Of a stretch of DNA of 64,000 nt, positions 9,562 through 17,304 are shown piece after piece. Every line of letters starts with the position of its first letter. Within the stretch, counting starts at the first letter, position 1. This stretch comes from a virus. The notes beneath the pieces were generated by a model. It was not told the DNA's origin. It saw only the letters and a list, made by a program, of their open reading frames with translations, and did not search any database. Location of the stretch: the IMG/VR virus record IMGVR_UViG_3300032516_000013, positions 26,333 to 90,332 of that record, one strand, 5' to 3'. A program made the position numbers and the translations under genes.

Positions 9562-9867
9562 TTAAGCTACCATAGGAAGAGTTGTTAATAAACTTTCAAT
9601 ACTTTTTTCAACTTCATACTGTTTTATTACTGAACTAGTTCCATCTGACTTATTAACATGCACTGTCCAAGTTCCAAGAGCATCAGGAGTAAAACTTCCT
9701 TGATATATTGAACATCCAGACAAGGGAATTTCTGTCATTGTAACATCAGGGAAATTTACTAAATCCTTAAATCCTGTTTCATCAATAATCTCCATTTTGA
9801 TTACTAGACCTGCTTCTCCACCAGCAGGCTGATACTCAACTCGAACAGATTGATTTAAATGAGCCAT
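9562..9867 (-). CDS. Ig-like small structural protein, paralogue C
   Basis: A 101-residue single beta-sandwich module, clearly related to the N-terminus of the neighbouring 228-residue protein through the shared YxGSFTPxAxGTWxV core. It lacks the helical tail. AAGGG precedes the ATG. Tandem placement suggests local duplication. Confidence 0.6.
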   Translation of the reverse strand: MAHLNQSVRVEYQPAGGEAGLVIKMEIIDETGFKDLVNFPDVTMTEIPLSGCSIYQGSFTPDALGTWTVHVNKSDGTSSVIKQYEVEKSIESLLTTLPMVA

Positions 9868-9868
9868 C

Positions 9869-10252
9869 TTAACCCTTTTGAGCAGTCTCTACATTTAATA
9901 ACTTGCTGCCATATTTATTATCCCAAACATTTTGTGATATAACACTAAAATCTTGAAAAATAGGAAGTTCCCAAGTTCCTTGACGATAAGCATAAAAATA
10001 TAAAGAACCTAAAACATTTACATCACTAGGTATCAACTGTAAACTATAACAACCAGCAACATTATTAATATTTGTCCATTCTCTTGGAGATAATGTTACT
10101 GTTACACCATTTGCTTTTATCAAATGTGCATACATGCACTGACTTAACAGTGCCCCGTATATAGGAATAAAAGGGTCTGATAGTCGTGTTATTTTAGTAA
10201 GTACGACACCTAAATTGATAATTTGAGCTGTATTATATCTTAGTTCTATCAT
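9869..10252 (-). CDS. Beta-rich structural-type protein
   Basis: A 127-residue protein with alternating hydrophobic strands (GVTVTLSPREW, GCYSLQLIPSDVNVLGSLYFYAYRQGTW). It resembles the neighbouring Ig-like proteins in length and the GTW element, though alignment is weak. It starts 14 nt after the upstream gene ends, without a strong ribosome site, so coupled translation is possible. Function unknown. Confidence 0.55.
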   Translation of the reverse strand: MIELRYNTAQIINLGVVLTKITRLSDPFIPIYGALLSQCMYAHLIKANGVTVTLSPREWTNINNVAGCYSLQLIPSDVNVLGSLYFYAYRQGTWELPIFQDFSVISQNVWDNKYGSKLLNVETAQKG

Positions 10253-10266
10253 TGTTTAATTAAGGA

Positions 10267-10653
10267 TTAAACTTCGTCTTCCCCAGGTTCACCTATTGGA
10301 AGTTCTTCCTCATCAGCAGCTACTTCTTCTGTTTCCTCTTCAGCAGATTCACCTGAAATAAATATAGTATACATGTCCTCGATTCTATCGTCTTCACAAC
10401 CACGAACAAAATCCAATAATGCTTTCTTCATTTCTTCAATAGATAAAATTCCGCCTTCTTCACCTAGCTCTTCTGCTTTTCTTTCCTCGGCCTCTTCATT
10501 CACATTATCCAACTGAGGATCTTTGCCTTTCATCTCAGGACCTTTATCTGGACCCTTACCAGGCTGTTGGGCTTCTTTAATCTCCTCAGGAAAATCCTTC
10601 TCTGCATTTTGAGTTTCATTCAATAACTGCCGGAAACTTTGATCCATGTTCAT
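10267..10653 (-). CDS. Acidic scaffold-like protein
   Basis: A 128-residue, very acidic protein (long Glu/Asp tail near 108-128) with an N-terminal helix SFRQLLNETQNAEKD. Small acidic proteins next to portal/protease genes in T4-like phages (gp67, gp68) are prohead core components, so a core role is plausible. LLNE near the N-terminus resembles the xNE motif of the large polyproteins. No direct family match is visible. Confidence 0.5.
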   Translation of the reverse strand: MNMDQSFRQLLNETQNAEKDFPEEIKEAQQPGKGPDKGPEMKGKDPQLDNVNEEAEERKAEELGEEGGILSIEEMKKALLDFVRGCEDDRIEDMYTIFISGESAEEETEEVAADEEELPIGEPGEDEV

Positions 10654-10654
10654 T

Positions 10655-11047
10655 TTATTCTCCCTTAAATAGTTCGAAACTTGTTTTGTTTAATCGATTC
10701 AATAACACAGGAATCAATTTTCTATATTCTAAATTACCTTTTTCACATTCAATAATCGTATGTGTGAGAATACTGGAAATACTCTTGATATAAGTAAGAT
10801 TCGATTCCCCTATTTTCTTAATTCTCTCCAATGTCTTATGAACGCTCTTACCTTTTAATTTCTCTACCAATTGACTCAGCAACTGCCCCTCAGAAGGAAG
10901 TTGCTTTAATGTTTTTCGAACAGCTGCAATATTACCTTGATCCCATTGAGCTTGAGCAGAATCCAATATCTTCTGGTACTTAGTTCCAGAGAAATATTTG
11001 CTTGCTTCATTTAAATCAATTAATATTTGTACAGAAAGAGGATTCAT
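10655..11047 (-). CDS. Hypothetical helical protein
   Basis: A 130-residue, entirely helical protein with basic and acidic heptads; no recognised motif. AGGAGACTC precedes the ATG. It ends 2 nt before the acidic scaffold-like gene, so the two are probably translated together. Confidence 0.55.
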   Translation of the reverse strand: MNPLSVQILIDLNEASKYFSGTKYQKILDSAQAQWDQGNIAAVRKTLKQLPSEGQLLSQLVEKLKGKSVHKTLERIKKIGESNLTYIKSISSILTHTIIECEKGNLEYRKLIPVLLNRLNKTSFELFKGE

Positions 11048-11089
11048 ATTAAATAGAGTCTCCTACTAACAAATAAATAAATGAGAATA

Positions 11090-11986
11090 CTATTGTTTCG
11101 CTGCTAATTGCTCTAATAATTTTGGGATATTTTCCAAAATATCAGAAGATGAGACACAAAAACCTAATGTCCCATTGGGGTAAATAAGTGAAACTAATCC
11201 ATAACATTTTCCATTTAAACCAAAAATAGGACCACCAGAATTTCCCAGATTAACAGAAGTATCAACCTGTATAAAAATCTGACTCCCTCCTAAAAACTTT
11301 CCTATTCTGCTAACTACTCCAGTTGAAATACTATTTGTTAATCCTCCTGGATTCCCAATCATTAATAAACTTCGTCCGATTCTTAAATCTCTTATATCTC
11401 CGAACTGAACAGGAGTTAACTCTAAACAATCAGGAATATCAATCTTTAAAATTCCTAAATCGATTGAAGAAACAAGTGATTCTGGATTAGAAATATCAAA
11501 AGGAATATTAATAAAATTCCGTATTTCAAAAATTTCTCCAGAATATATCTGAACAGTTGCCTTAACATCCCAATATGTGTTAGGGTCAGATAAAAAACCT
11601 TTCAAAGAATCAACAACATGAGAAGCTGTTAAAATATTTCCTTCCTTATCTAAAACCATTCCAGAAGCATTAACATACGTTAGAACTTCTTTTCCTGTCA
11701 TTGGATGACGGGTTTTTGCTATTACATTCACACAAACAACTGTTGGATTAAGTCTTTCTACTAAATTCGGAATTTGTTCTTCACAAATATTATCTTGAAT
11801 ATTTCCCAACAATTTCTTATACAGCATGCAATCTCTCTCAACTAATTGTTCTACTAGCTGAGTAGTTCGACCTTGGGTGTATAAAATATCTAACTTCCTT
11901 GTTCGCATTTGATAGTTCAAAAAGCTTATATTAACAACAGCAACCAACAAAATCGAAACAATTGATATTTGAATCCATCTCTTCAT
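11090..11986 (-). CDS. Membrane-anchored trypsin-like serine protease (DegP/HtrA type)
   Basis: A 298-residue protein. Residues 5-24 form a signal anchor. The S1C protease fold follows with the catalytic triad visible: His in ILTASHVVDS, Asp in SSIDLGILKID and Ser in VNLGNSGGPIFG. There is no PDZ domain, so it is shorter than bacterial DegP. Such enzymes act in the periplasm or at the cell surface. Placement among head genes is unusual and suggests either virion processing or action on the host envelope. AGGAGATT precedes the ATG. Confidence 0.85.
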   Translation of the reverse strand: MKRWIQISIVSILLVAVVNISFLNYQMRTRKLDILYTQGRTTQLVEQLVERDCMLYKKLLGNIQDNICEEQIPNLVERLNPTVVCVNVIAKTRHPMTGKEVLTYVNASGMVLDKEGNILTASHVVDSLKGFLSDPNTYWDVKATVQIYSGEIFEIRNFINIPFDISNPESLVSSIDLGILKIDIPDCLELTPVQFGDIRDLRIGRSLLMIGNPGGLTNSISTGVVSRIGKFLGGSQIFIQVDTSVNLGNSGGPIFGLNGKCYGLVSLIYPNGTLGFCVSSSDILENIPKLLEQLAAKQ

Positions 11987-11996
11987 GATAATCTCC

Positions 11997-12356
11997 TTAT
12001 TCTTTAGGAATATTTACCGGAATACCAGTTTCTTTTCCTTCTAAAATCCTGTCAATTTGTCCAAAAATCATGGAGGAAGCAATAAATTTTCCGACTACTA
12101 CCTTCACCAAAACTATTTCCTCTGTAATTAATTCAACTTCTTGTCCAGCTTCTACACCAAGAAGTCTTATTGCTAATCCATATCTCTTCATCTTTTCTTC
12201 TGCTGTCAGATTTCGCTCATCCGGATATGATGTACCTAAAGCAGATACCAACACAAATCCAAGATTAGCAGGATTTCTACTCGGCACTCCGAAAGATGTC
12301 TGAGGAAGCACATTGCCTTGAAAGTCACAAATAGGTTGCTGTAAATTAATCTTCAT
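11997..12356 (-). CDS. Conserved phage-type hypothetical protein
   Basis: A 119-residue protein with ALGTSYPDERNLTAEEKMKRYGLAIRL followed by a beta/alpha half. From memory, similar sequences occur as small hypothetical proteins near phage head genes, but I know no function. GGAAAGAAG precedes the start. Confidence 0.55.
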   Translation of the reverse strand: MKINLQQPICDFQGNVLPQTSFGVPSRNPANLGFVLVSALGTSYPDERNLTAEEKMKRYGLAIRLLGVEAGQEVELITEEIVLVKVVVGKFIASSMIFGQIDRILEGKETGIPVNIPKE

Positions 12357-12377
12357 CTTCTTTCCCTTTCAAAATAG

Positions 12378-12599
12378 TTATGTTTTTAATTGATTTATTT
12401 CCGATTCATACGCATCAATCTTTGCATATATATTTGATTTAGATTGTCCTTTAGGCATTGTTTTTGCCAAGTTTTCCAAATCCTTTATTCTCTTCTGCAA
12501 ATCTTCTATTTTGTCCATAGTGAACATTTTCTTAAGTTTGGGATCCGATATGGTTGAGACATCTTCTTTAATTATGTGCTCAAATAGTTCTTCAAACAT
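12378..12599 (-). CDS. Small helical protein
   Basis: A 73-residue charged helical protein. Its start (MFEELFEHIIKED) resembles the EELFEYIIGEE segment inside the 789-residue protein encoded just upstream, suggesting a shared short module, perhaps a core-targeting signal. Function unknown. Confidence 0.5.
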   Translation of the reverse strand: MFEELFEHIIKEDVSTISDPKLKKMFTMDKIEDLQKRIKDLENLAKTMPKGQSKSNIYAKIDAYESEINQLKT

Positions 12600-12600
12600 A

Positions 12601-14970
12601 TCATCTCCCTAAAGACTTCTCCCAGTAAGCACCATCTTTAGTTTCTTCTGCTCTTTTGAAACCCATTTTCTCTAACATAGATTGGGATGCTATATTAAAA
12701 GATTCTACATATCCTCTTGCCTTAGTGACCCCATATTTTTCAATAGCATATTTTATTCCAAACTCCAATAATTCTGGACCATACCCGCTACCTTTTATCC
12801 GAGCATCTAATCTAGTCAAATATACTAATTTATCTTTACTATTTATGTCGAGGGTGGCTTCTACTACTAAATCATCACTTATATCAAGCCAAGTTTTGGT
12901 TTCTTTATTTAGCCGTCCATCAAAAAAAATTCTGACCTTCTTATCCGTAATTGTGATATCTAATCGTCTGGTTTTATATTCTCTCTTGTCTTCCTGAGTC
13001 TCTTCTCCAATTATATATTCAAATAGTTCTTCTTTAACTTTCTTGGTCTCTTTTGATTCTCTGATTTCTAATTTGGAACCACACTTTGGACAAGTCATAG
13101 TTTTAAGAACTTCTGGCTTTGTTTCCTTTACAGTTTTTCTATAACTACGCCAAGGACATTCCTTGCTCGTACAAACTAACTCAGTCCAATCTCTCCAATA
13201 TCCTCTAGCTTCTACAGCTTTTGTAATTTTGGATTTATGCATTACTCTTTTATCAAAACCAGCATTACCAAGTTCATCCAAATCATAATATGTCTTACCT
13301 TCATCAGTTGAGAAGCAAGTAGGACATCTCTTAGATTGCCAATCAGGTTTATGATCCGGAGATCTCGCATCATTAACATCCATCCACTCTTCTGGATTAT
13401 CTGTAAGTTCTGTTAAAGGTTTATACTCTGCCAATTTGTTAAATATGGAAGTTGTTAATCCCGCGGAGAATCCGGAATGTCCTTGATCAGCAAACTTCTG
13501 GATAAGATCCATTACTGCTTCACCAATCATTCCATCGTAGTCAGAATCTTTATCAAATAGTCCTGCTAATTGAAGTTCCTTCTTTGCAAAGTCAGTTAGA
13601 GATTCATTTATTGATTCCCAAGCTTCTGCTTCTTTTTTACCATAACCATAAGTAAGAATATATTCTAATTGATCTATATTTTTTATACTTATTGGAGAAC
13701 TACTATCAAAGTCTTCTCTATCTAGATCTAGAAACATCTTTTCAATTCCTGAACCATATTCTTTATACAGACGAAGAAAAGATTCTATTTGTTTCTGTGT
13801 AGGTTTGTTATTTCCTCCAGTTATCCCTATTTCTTTTGCATGCGGGGAAAAGTAACCAGCTATTGCTCCAGCAAAGTACATATCACTTGGAGCAATATCA
13901 ATTTTGTTAATAGTAACCAAATAAGCATAGAAAACTGGAATAACTGTTCCATCAGTAAGTAACCAAAACTTTAGTTCTCCTCTTTCTTTACCTGAGTAAG
14001 TACATGGAACTAACTTTTGACTTTTTCCTTTATAATAGTTCTTTAGCTTTGTTTGAACTTTACCAAGTGGTAAGAATGCTTCTTGAATGGATTCCCCCAT
14101 CTTCTTATATTTAGCAATATAGCTCTTTGTCTCTTCAGGAAGTTTAGATCCACCAACACCATTATTCCCCTTTAGATTACCAACACCCCAATTATAGGCA
14201 GCTAATCGATTCTCAAGATTATCCTCAAGATTATAATGCTTTAATAATCGAGGGATTTCTATGTTTAAATAATAAGAACCAACCTTCCTATTCTTGTTGG
14301 AATCGAATGCTTCTTCCCAAGACCATTGGACATTCATCTTGCGAGTCATCTCTTCCCAAGTAGGTTTTGTTATCTGAAGAAGACCTCTTGCTCCAGATCT
14401 TTTGTTCTCGGCCTTTGGATTATTTGAAGATTCGATTGATGCTATTTTAGATATGTTGATTTGAGGAGAAGCTTTTGGAGATACAATAGTAAACTTAGGA
14501 GTTACTTCTTGTCGAGAAGGGGCAGAGATAGTAGGTGGTTCGCTTTTGTCTTTAGGAACGCTTGTCTGCATACCTCCTAGGCCTATCAAACTGGCTGCTG
14601 CAGTTGTAACTAATGTTTTGCCTAGACCTTCCTCTAATTTGTTTACTCTATCTCTAAATTCTTCCCAATGACCAGTAGAACTATAAGATTCAAAATATTC
14701 TATATCCCCATCAGGATGAATCCAACCACCTTTATAAGATAATTGTTCATTCAATAATTCATTCTTCTTCGCCTGGATCTTCATTACAACATTACGAAAT
14801 GCTTCTGAACTTTCCTTGCACATATCATCAGAAGTGTCAATATTATCTAAGATTTGATAGAGAGCCTTAGCAACTTGCTCCCAGGTCATATCCTTGCTCT
14901 CTTTAAGAGAAATGAGTTTACCTAGAATCATTTGATCTGTGAAAAAAGAATTGGCTTCGATAAAATCCAT
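12601..14970 (-). CDS. Lytic transglycosylase - zinc ribbon - GNAT multidomain head protein
   Basis: A 789-residue mosaic. An SLT lysozyme-like domain lies at about 170-290: catalytic Glu in IASIESSNNP (E180), GARGLLQIT and LAAYNWGVGN. Residues 460-545 carry a module (LFDKDSDYDGMIGEAVMDLI...GHSGFSAGL) that I remember as a common phage hypothetical protein. Zinc-binding Cys pairs follow at 549-552, 600-605 and 627-630. The C-terminus (about 665-789) is a GNAT acetyltransferase (IKGSGYGPELLEFGI, SQSMLEKMGF). ESIQE, ESINE and ESKETK segments separate the parts, as in the two head polyproteins. Peptidoglycan cleavage during genome entry is likely for the first domain; the GNAT substrate is unknown. 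Confidence 0.75.
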   Translation of the reverse strand: MDFIEANSFFTDQMILGKLISLKESKDMTWEQVAKALYQILDNIDTSDDMCKESSEAFRNVVMKIQAKKNELLNEQLSYKGGWIHPDGDIEYFESYSSTGHWEEFRDRVNKLEEGLGKTLVTTAAASLIGLGGMQTSVPKDKSEPPTISAPSRQEVTPKFTIVSPKASPQINISKIASIESSNNPKAENKRSGARGLLQITKPTWEEMTRKMNVQWSWEEAFDSNKNRKVGSYYLNIEIPRLLKHYNLEDNLENRLAAYNWGVGNLKGNNGVGGSKLPEETKSYIAKYKKMGESIQEAFLPLGKVQTKLKNYYKGKSQKLVPCTYSGKERGELKFWLLTDGTVIPVFYAYLVTINKIDIAPSDMYFAGAIAGYFSPHAKEIGITGGNNKPTQKQIESFLRLYKEYGSGIEKMFLDLDREDFDSSSPISIKNIDQLEYILTYGYGKKEAEAWESINESLTDFAKKELQLAGLFDKDSDYDGMIGEAVMDLIQKFADQGHSGFSAGLTTSIFNKLAEYKPLTELTDNPEEWMDVNDARSPDHKPDWQSKRCPTCFSTDEGKTYYDLDELGNAGFDKRVMHKSKITKAVEARGYWRDWTELVCTSKECPWRSYRKTVKETKPEVLKTMTCPKCGSKLEIRESKETKKVKEELFEYIIGEETQEDKREYKTRRLDITITDKKVRIFFDGRLNKETKTWLDISDDLVVEATLDINSKDKLVYLTRLDARIKGSGYGPELLEFGIKYAIEKYGVTKARGYVESFNIASQSMLEKMGFKRAEETKDGAYWEKSLGR

Positions 14971-14982
14971 TTATTTATTTCC

Positions 14983-15249
14983 TTAAACTATTTCCTCTGC
15001 TCTTACAGGGGTCAGATACACTTCCATATTATTAGGAAACACTTCTACTATTCCAGTAACAATATCTACTACATAAACAACATCATCTCTTAATATAGGA
15101 GGCTGTTCTGGAGTAGCATTTTTAAACATATCCGTCTTTGTTAAATCAATAACTAGGAAGCATTGCATTTTCTCTATAAGTCGAAAGGTTTCTCCAACTT
15201 TAACTTCTCCAACCTTTAGCTTTTTTCTTAATTTCAAAACTGTTTCCAT
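14983..15249 (-). CDS. Hypothetical protein
   Basis: An 88-residue alpha/beta protein. A basic N-terminus (LKLRKKLKVGEVKVGETFRL) is followed by beta strands ending VEVFPNNMEVYLTPVRAEEIV. No family is recognised. AAAGGAATAAT precedes the ATG. Confidence 0.5.
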   Translation of the reverse strand: METVLKLRKKLKVGEVKVGETFRLIEKMQCFLVIDLTKTDMFKNATPEQPPILRDDVVYVVDIVTGIVEVFPNNMEVYLTPVRAEEIV

Positions 15250-15250
15250 A

Positions 15251-15409
15251 TTATTCCTTTAAATAGGATTTGGCTAAAATAAAACTCATAGTTGCTAGAA
15301 GACCAAAGAAAATAGCTCCTATAACATCTTGTTTGATTTCTAATCCATACAATGCAAAAATCAAAAGTTCTATTCCTAAAACAGAATATGCAACAGAATA
15401 GGAATTCAT
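15251..15409 (-). CDS. Small two-span membrane protein
   Basis: A 52-residue frame starting at ATG 15409. Two hydrophobic helices are visible, about residues 8-22 (YSVLGIELLIFALYG) and 30-46 (IGAIFFGLLATMSFILA). The ribosome site is weak (AGAGAAAT). The layout loosely recalls AtpZ/AtpI-like or holin-like proteins, but neither can be claimed. The stop is contained in the ribosome site of the following gene. Confidence 0.55.
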   Translation of the reverse strand: MNSYSVAYSVLGIELLIFALYGLEIKQDVIGAIFFGLLATMSFILAKSYLKE

Positions 15410-15481
15410 ATATTTCTCTAAAATATATTAAGAAAGAGTGCTTATTACTAAATAAATGGGTAGAAGAAGAATATTTTGTAA

Positions 15482-15525
15482 ATTAAAAAGCCTCTCCAAG
15501 ATATCATCCTTAGTGTTGGAGAGGC
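15482..15525 (-). terminator. Rho-independent terminator
   Basis: On the minus strand a perfect 10-bp stem, GCCTCTCCAA with TTGGAGAGGC, is followed by TTTTTAATTT. The stem starts inside the last codons of the gene ending at 15510, so it terminates that unit and insulates the membrane-protein gene downstream. Confidence 0.85.
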
Positions 15526-15881
15526 GGTAAAACATCCTTCTTCATCGAGAGTTTCTTTTCTATCTGCCCAAGCATATACAAAATCCTATATGCAAAACTC
15601 TTAGCAATATCTGGCTTCAACATTACCATATCCAACCAAGGATGTCCGGTCTTTAAGACACTCCAAGCACATCTAATTCTCCTAGGCCAAGATAGTTTTC
15701 CATTACCATAAGGACCAAATCCCCAGAAGCTAATGCTAATTCCATAATAGTTAAATTCATCTTCCATCTTTCCATCTCTGGAGACAACTACTTCAGAATC
15801 ATCATTTGCTAGGAATTCAGAATAGACAACGAGTCCCTCAGACAGGCAATCACATTCAAACAATGGCTTGGAATTTTTCAT
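15510..15881 (-). CDS. Conserved phage-type hypothetical protein
   Basis: A 123-residue protein with aromatic-rich beta region (NYYGISISFWGFGPYG) then helical part (RRIRCAWSVLKTGHPWLDMVML). I remember similar small proteins in other phages without assigned function. The start codon lies inside the 3' end of the HNH gene, with AAGGAATTA 8 nt upstream. Confidence 0.55.
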   Translation of the reverse strand: MKNSKPLFECDCLSEGLVVYSEFLANDDSEVVVSRDGKMEDEFNYYGISISFWGFGPYGNGKLSWPRRIRCAWSVLKTGHPWLDMVMLKPDIAKSFAYRILYMLGQIEKKLSMKKDVLPPLQH

Positions 15882-16569
15882 TCATTAATTCCTTAAACAT
15901 TTCTTCCCAATATTCTCTACTATAGTTAGTTTTTATGTGGCAAGACAAACATAAAGTAATTAAATTATTTTCATCAAGATTCTCTTTATCATAATCAATG
16001 TGATGGACACAAAGATTTCTTTCTTCTTGTTCTTTTGTTTTTCCACAATTTTGACAAGTTTGATAATCTCTATTTCTTATATACTCTCTTAATTGTTCAG
16101 TCCAATTTTCAGGATAGGGATTAAAAGAGATTCCTCCCTGCCAATTATAGCTATTTTCTCCTCTCAATTCTCCTCTCAAAGCTCTACAGGCAACACACAA
16201 ACAATCTTCACGATGAAATTCTAGAGGAGTACAAAAAGTACAACCACAATCTGGTTTATGTAAATTTCCTTCTCTATCTTGATTAGAACATTTTCGAGAG
16301 CAATATTCATTATCCCAAGATCTTAGGACTTCAAATTCTTTATTACAATCATTATTTTTACAAATTCTAATTTCTCTTCTTTTATTGGCTTCGGCCCATC
16401 TTTGAACGTTTTCTGGAACATGCATAGGATGATTTACATGGACATTATGTCCATTTACAAACCGTTTGTTTCTTTTACCTTTAATTATTTCAGTTTTAAA
16501 TTGTTCTCCACAACCGCATTCACAATAAGCTGTTATATAAGAATGAATTGGAGGATAATCCCATCTCAT
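15856..16569 (-). CDS. HNH endonuclease with several zinc-binding Cys clusters
   Basis: A 237-residue protein. The C-terminal HNH nuclease (about 165-220) has CQNCGK, LCVHHIDYDKEN and NNLITLCLSCHIKTN, the usual catalytic His-His and zinc Cys pairs. The N-terminal half holds further Cys pairs (YCECGCGEQF, CKNNDCNKEF...YCSRKC), typical of free-standing phage homing HNH enzymes. It lies beside tRNA-Pro and tiny genes, a typical site of mobile insertion. Confidence 0.88.
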   Translation of the reverse strand: MRWDYPPIHSYITAYCECGCGEQFKTEIIKGKRNKRFVNGHNVHVNHPMHVPENVQRWAEANKRREIRICKNNDCNKEFEVLRSWDNEYCSRKCSNQDREGNLHKPDCGCTFCTPLEFHREDCLCVACRALRGELRGENSYNWQGGISFNPYPENWTEQLREYIRNRDYQTCQNCGKTKEQEERNLCVHHIDYDKENLDENNLITLCLSCHIKTNYSREYWEEMFKELMNEKFQAIV

Positions 16570-16713
16570 TTAATTATCCCATTTAATTAATGCTGCAAAA
16601 ATAATACATTGATCAACGACTTCCTGAAGTCTTTCTACCTTTTTCTTAATACCTGGATCAAAAGATTCAATTGGATCAATTAAATCTAACTCTTTATCTG
16701 GTTTGTCTCTCAT
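16570..16713 (-). CDS. Small hypothetical protein (47 aa)
   Basis: An acidic/amphipathic 47-residue frame (start MRDKPDKELD). Its stop abuts the HNH start codon, and its start overlaps the 3' end of the zinc-ribbon gene. Tight coupling supports it as a real gene; function unknown. Confidence 0.5.
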   Translation of the reverse strand: MRDKPDKELDLIDPIESFDPGIKKKVERLQEVVDQCIIFAALIKWDN

Positions 16714-16867
16714 TTTGTTTCCCAGTTGCTCTCTTTATATCTTCGCTAATGCCTGGAAACAAATCCTCAAAAATTGATATTAGACTAAAATTATGCCCAC
16801 AAACACAAAACTCCTGTTTAAAAGAACAAGGGCATCTACATTTAGGACATATTTTAAATTCAGACAT
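16694..16867 (-). CDS. Small zinc-ribbon protein (57 aa)
   Basis: A 57-residue frame with CPKCRCPC and CVCG, a likely zinc knuckle. TAGGAGAATAAAT precedes the ATG. It overlaps the next small gene by 20 nt. Function unknown. Confidence 0.6.
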   Translation of the reverse strand: MSEFKICPKCRCPCSFKQEFCVCGHNFSLISIFEDLFPGISEDIKRATGKQNERQTR

Positions 16868-16882
16868 TATTTATTCTCCTAA

Positions 16883-16956
16883 TCTGGGCAGCAGGATTCG
16901 AACCTGCGACTACCTGGTCCCAGGCCAGGTGGCATACCAGACTTGCCCATACCCAG
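16883..16956 (-). tRNA. tRNA-Pro (anticodon UGG)
   Basis: A complete cloverleaf: acceptor CTGGGTA with TGCCCAG, D stem GGCA/TGCC, anticodon stem CCTGG/CCAGG with loop CCTGGGA (TGG at 34-36), T stem GCAGG/CCTGC with loop TTCGAAT, discriminator A. The 3' CCA is not encoded. Position 33 is C rather than the near-universal U, which is unusual. Confidence 0.88.
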
Positions 16957-16958
16957 AA

Positions 16959-17066
16959 CTACTTACCATTCCCCAATCTCCAAATTAAATAAACCACACC
17001 TACTGTATCTACAACTAACTTTAAAATCAACCAAATCAATAAATAGAAATCACATCCTCTTAACAT
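16959..17066 (-). CDS. Tiny membrane protein (35 aa)
   Basis: A 35-residue frame, start MLRGCDFYLLIWLILKLV, mostly one hydrophobic helix. A GGGGGAG stretch lies about 12 nt before the ATG. It ends 2 nt before the tRNA. Plausible, but too short to prove. Confidence 0.4.
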   Translation of the reverse strand: MLRGCDFYLLIWLILKLVVDTVGVVYLIWRLGNGK

Positions 17067-17083
17067 CCCTGCATCTCCCCCCC

Positions 17084-17185
17084 TTAATTCTCCGAAGACT
17101 TCGTAAGACGAGCAATCAAATTCTTAATTGCAGGCCCAAACAAAACACCAAGGGCAAACACCAATGCATGAGTTACTAGTACCAT
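17084..17185 (-). CDS. Tiny membrane protein (33 aa)
   Basis: A 33-residue frame with a single hydrophobic helix (HALVFALGVLFGPAI) and basic C-terminus. A strong AGGAGAATCATT site precedes the ATG, which supports translation. Function unknown. Confidence 0.5.
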   Translation of the reverse strand: MVLVTHALVFALGVLFGPAIKNLIARLTKSSEN

Positions 17186-17304
17186 AATGATTCTCCTAAA
17201 AAATGTTAATACTGTTGTTTAGAACTCAAAACCTAGATTTTTTGCTGCCACAATTTCTATCTCTGTAAGATATCTTTGTATTTATTTTCCAAACTTCTTC
17301 ATAA

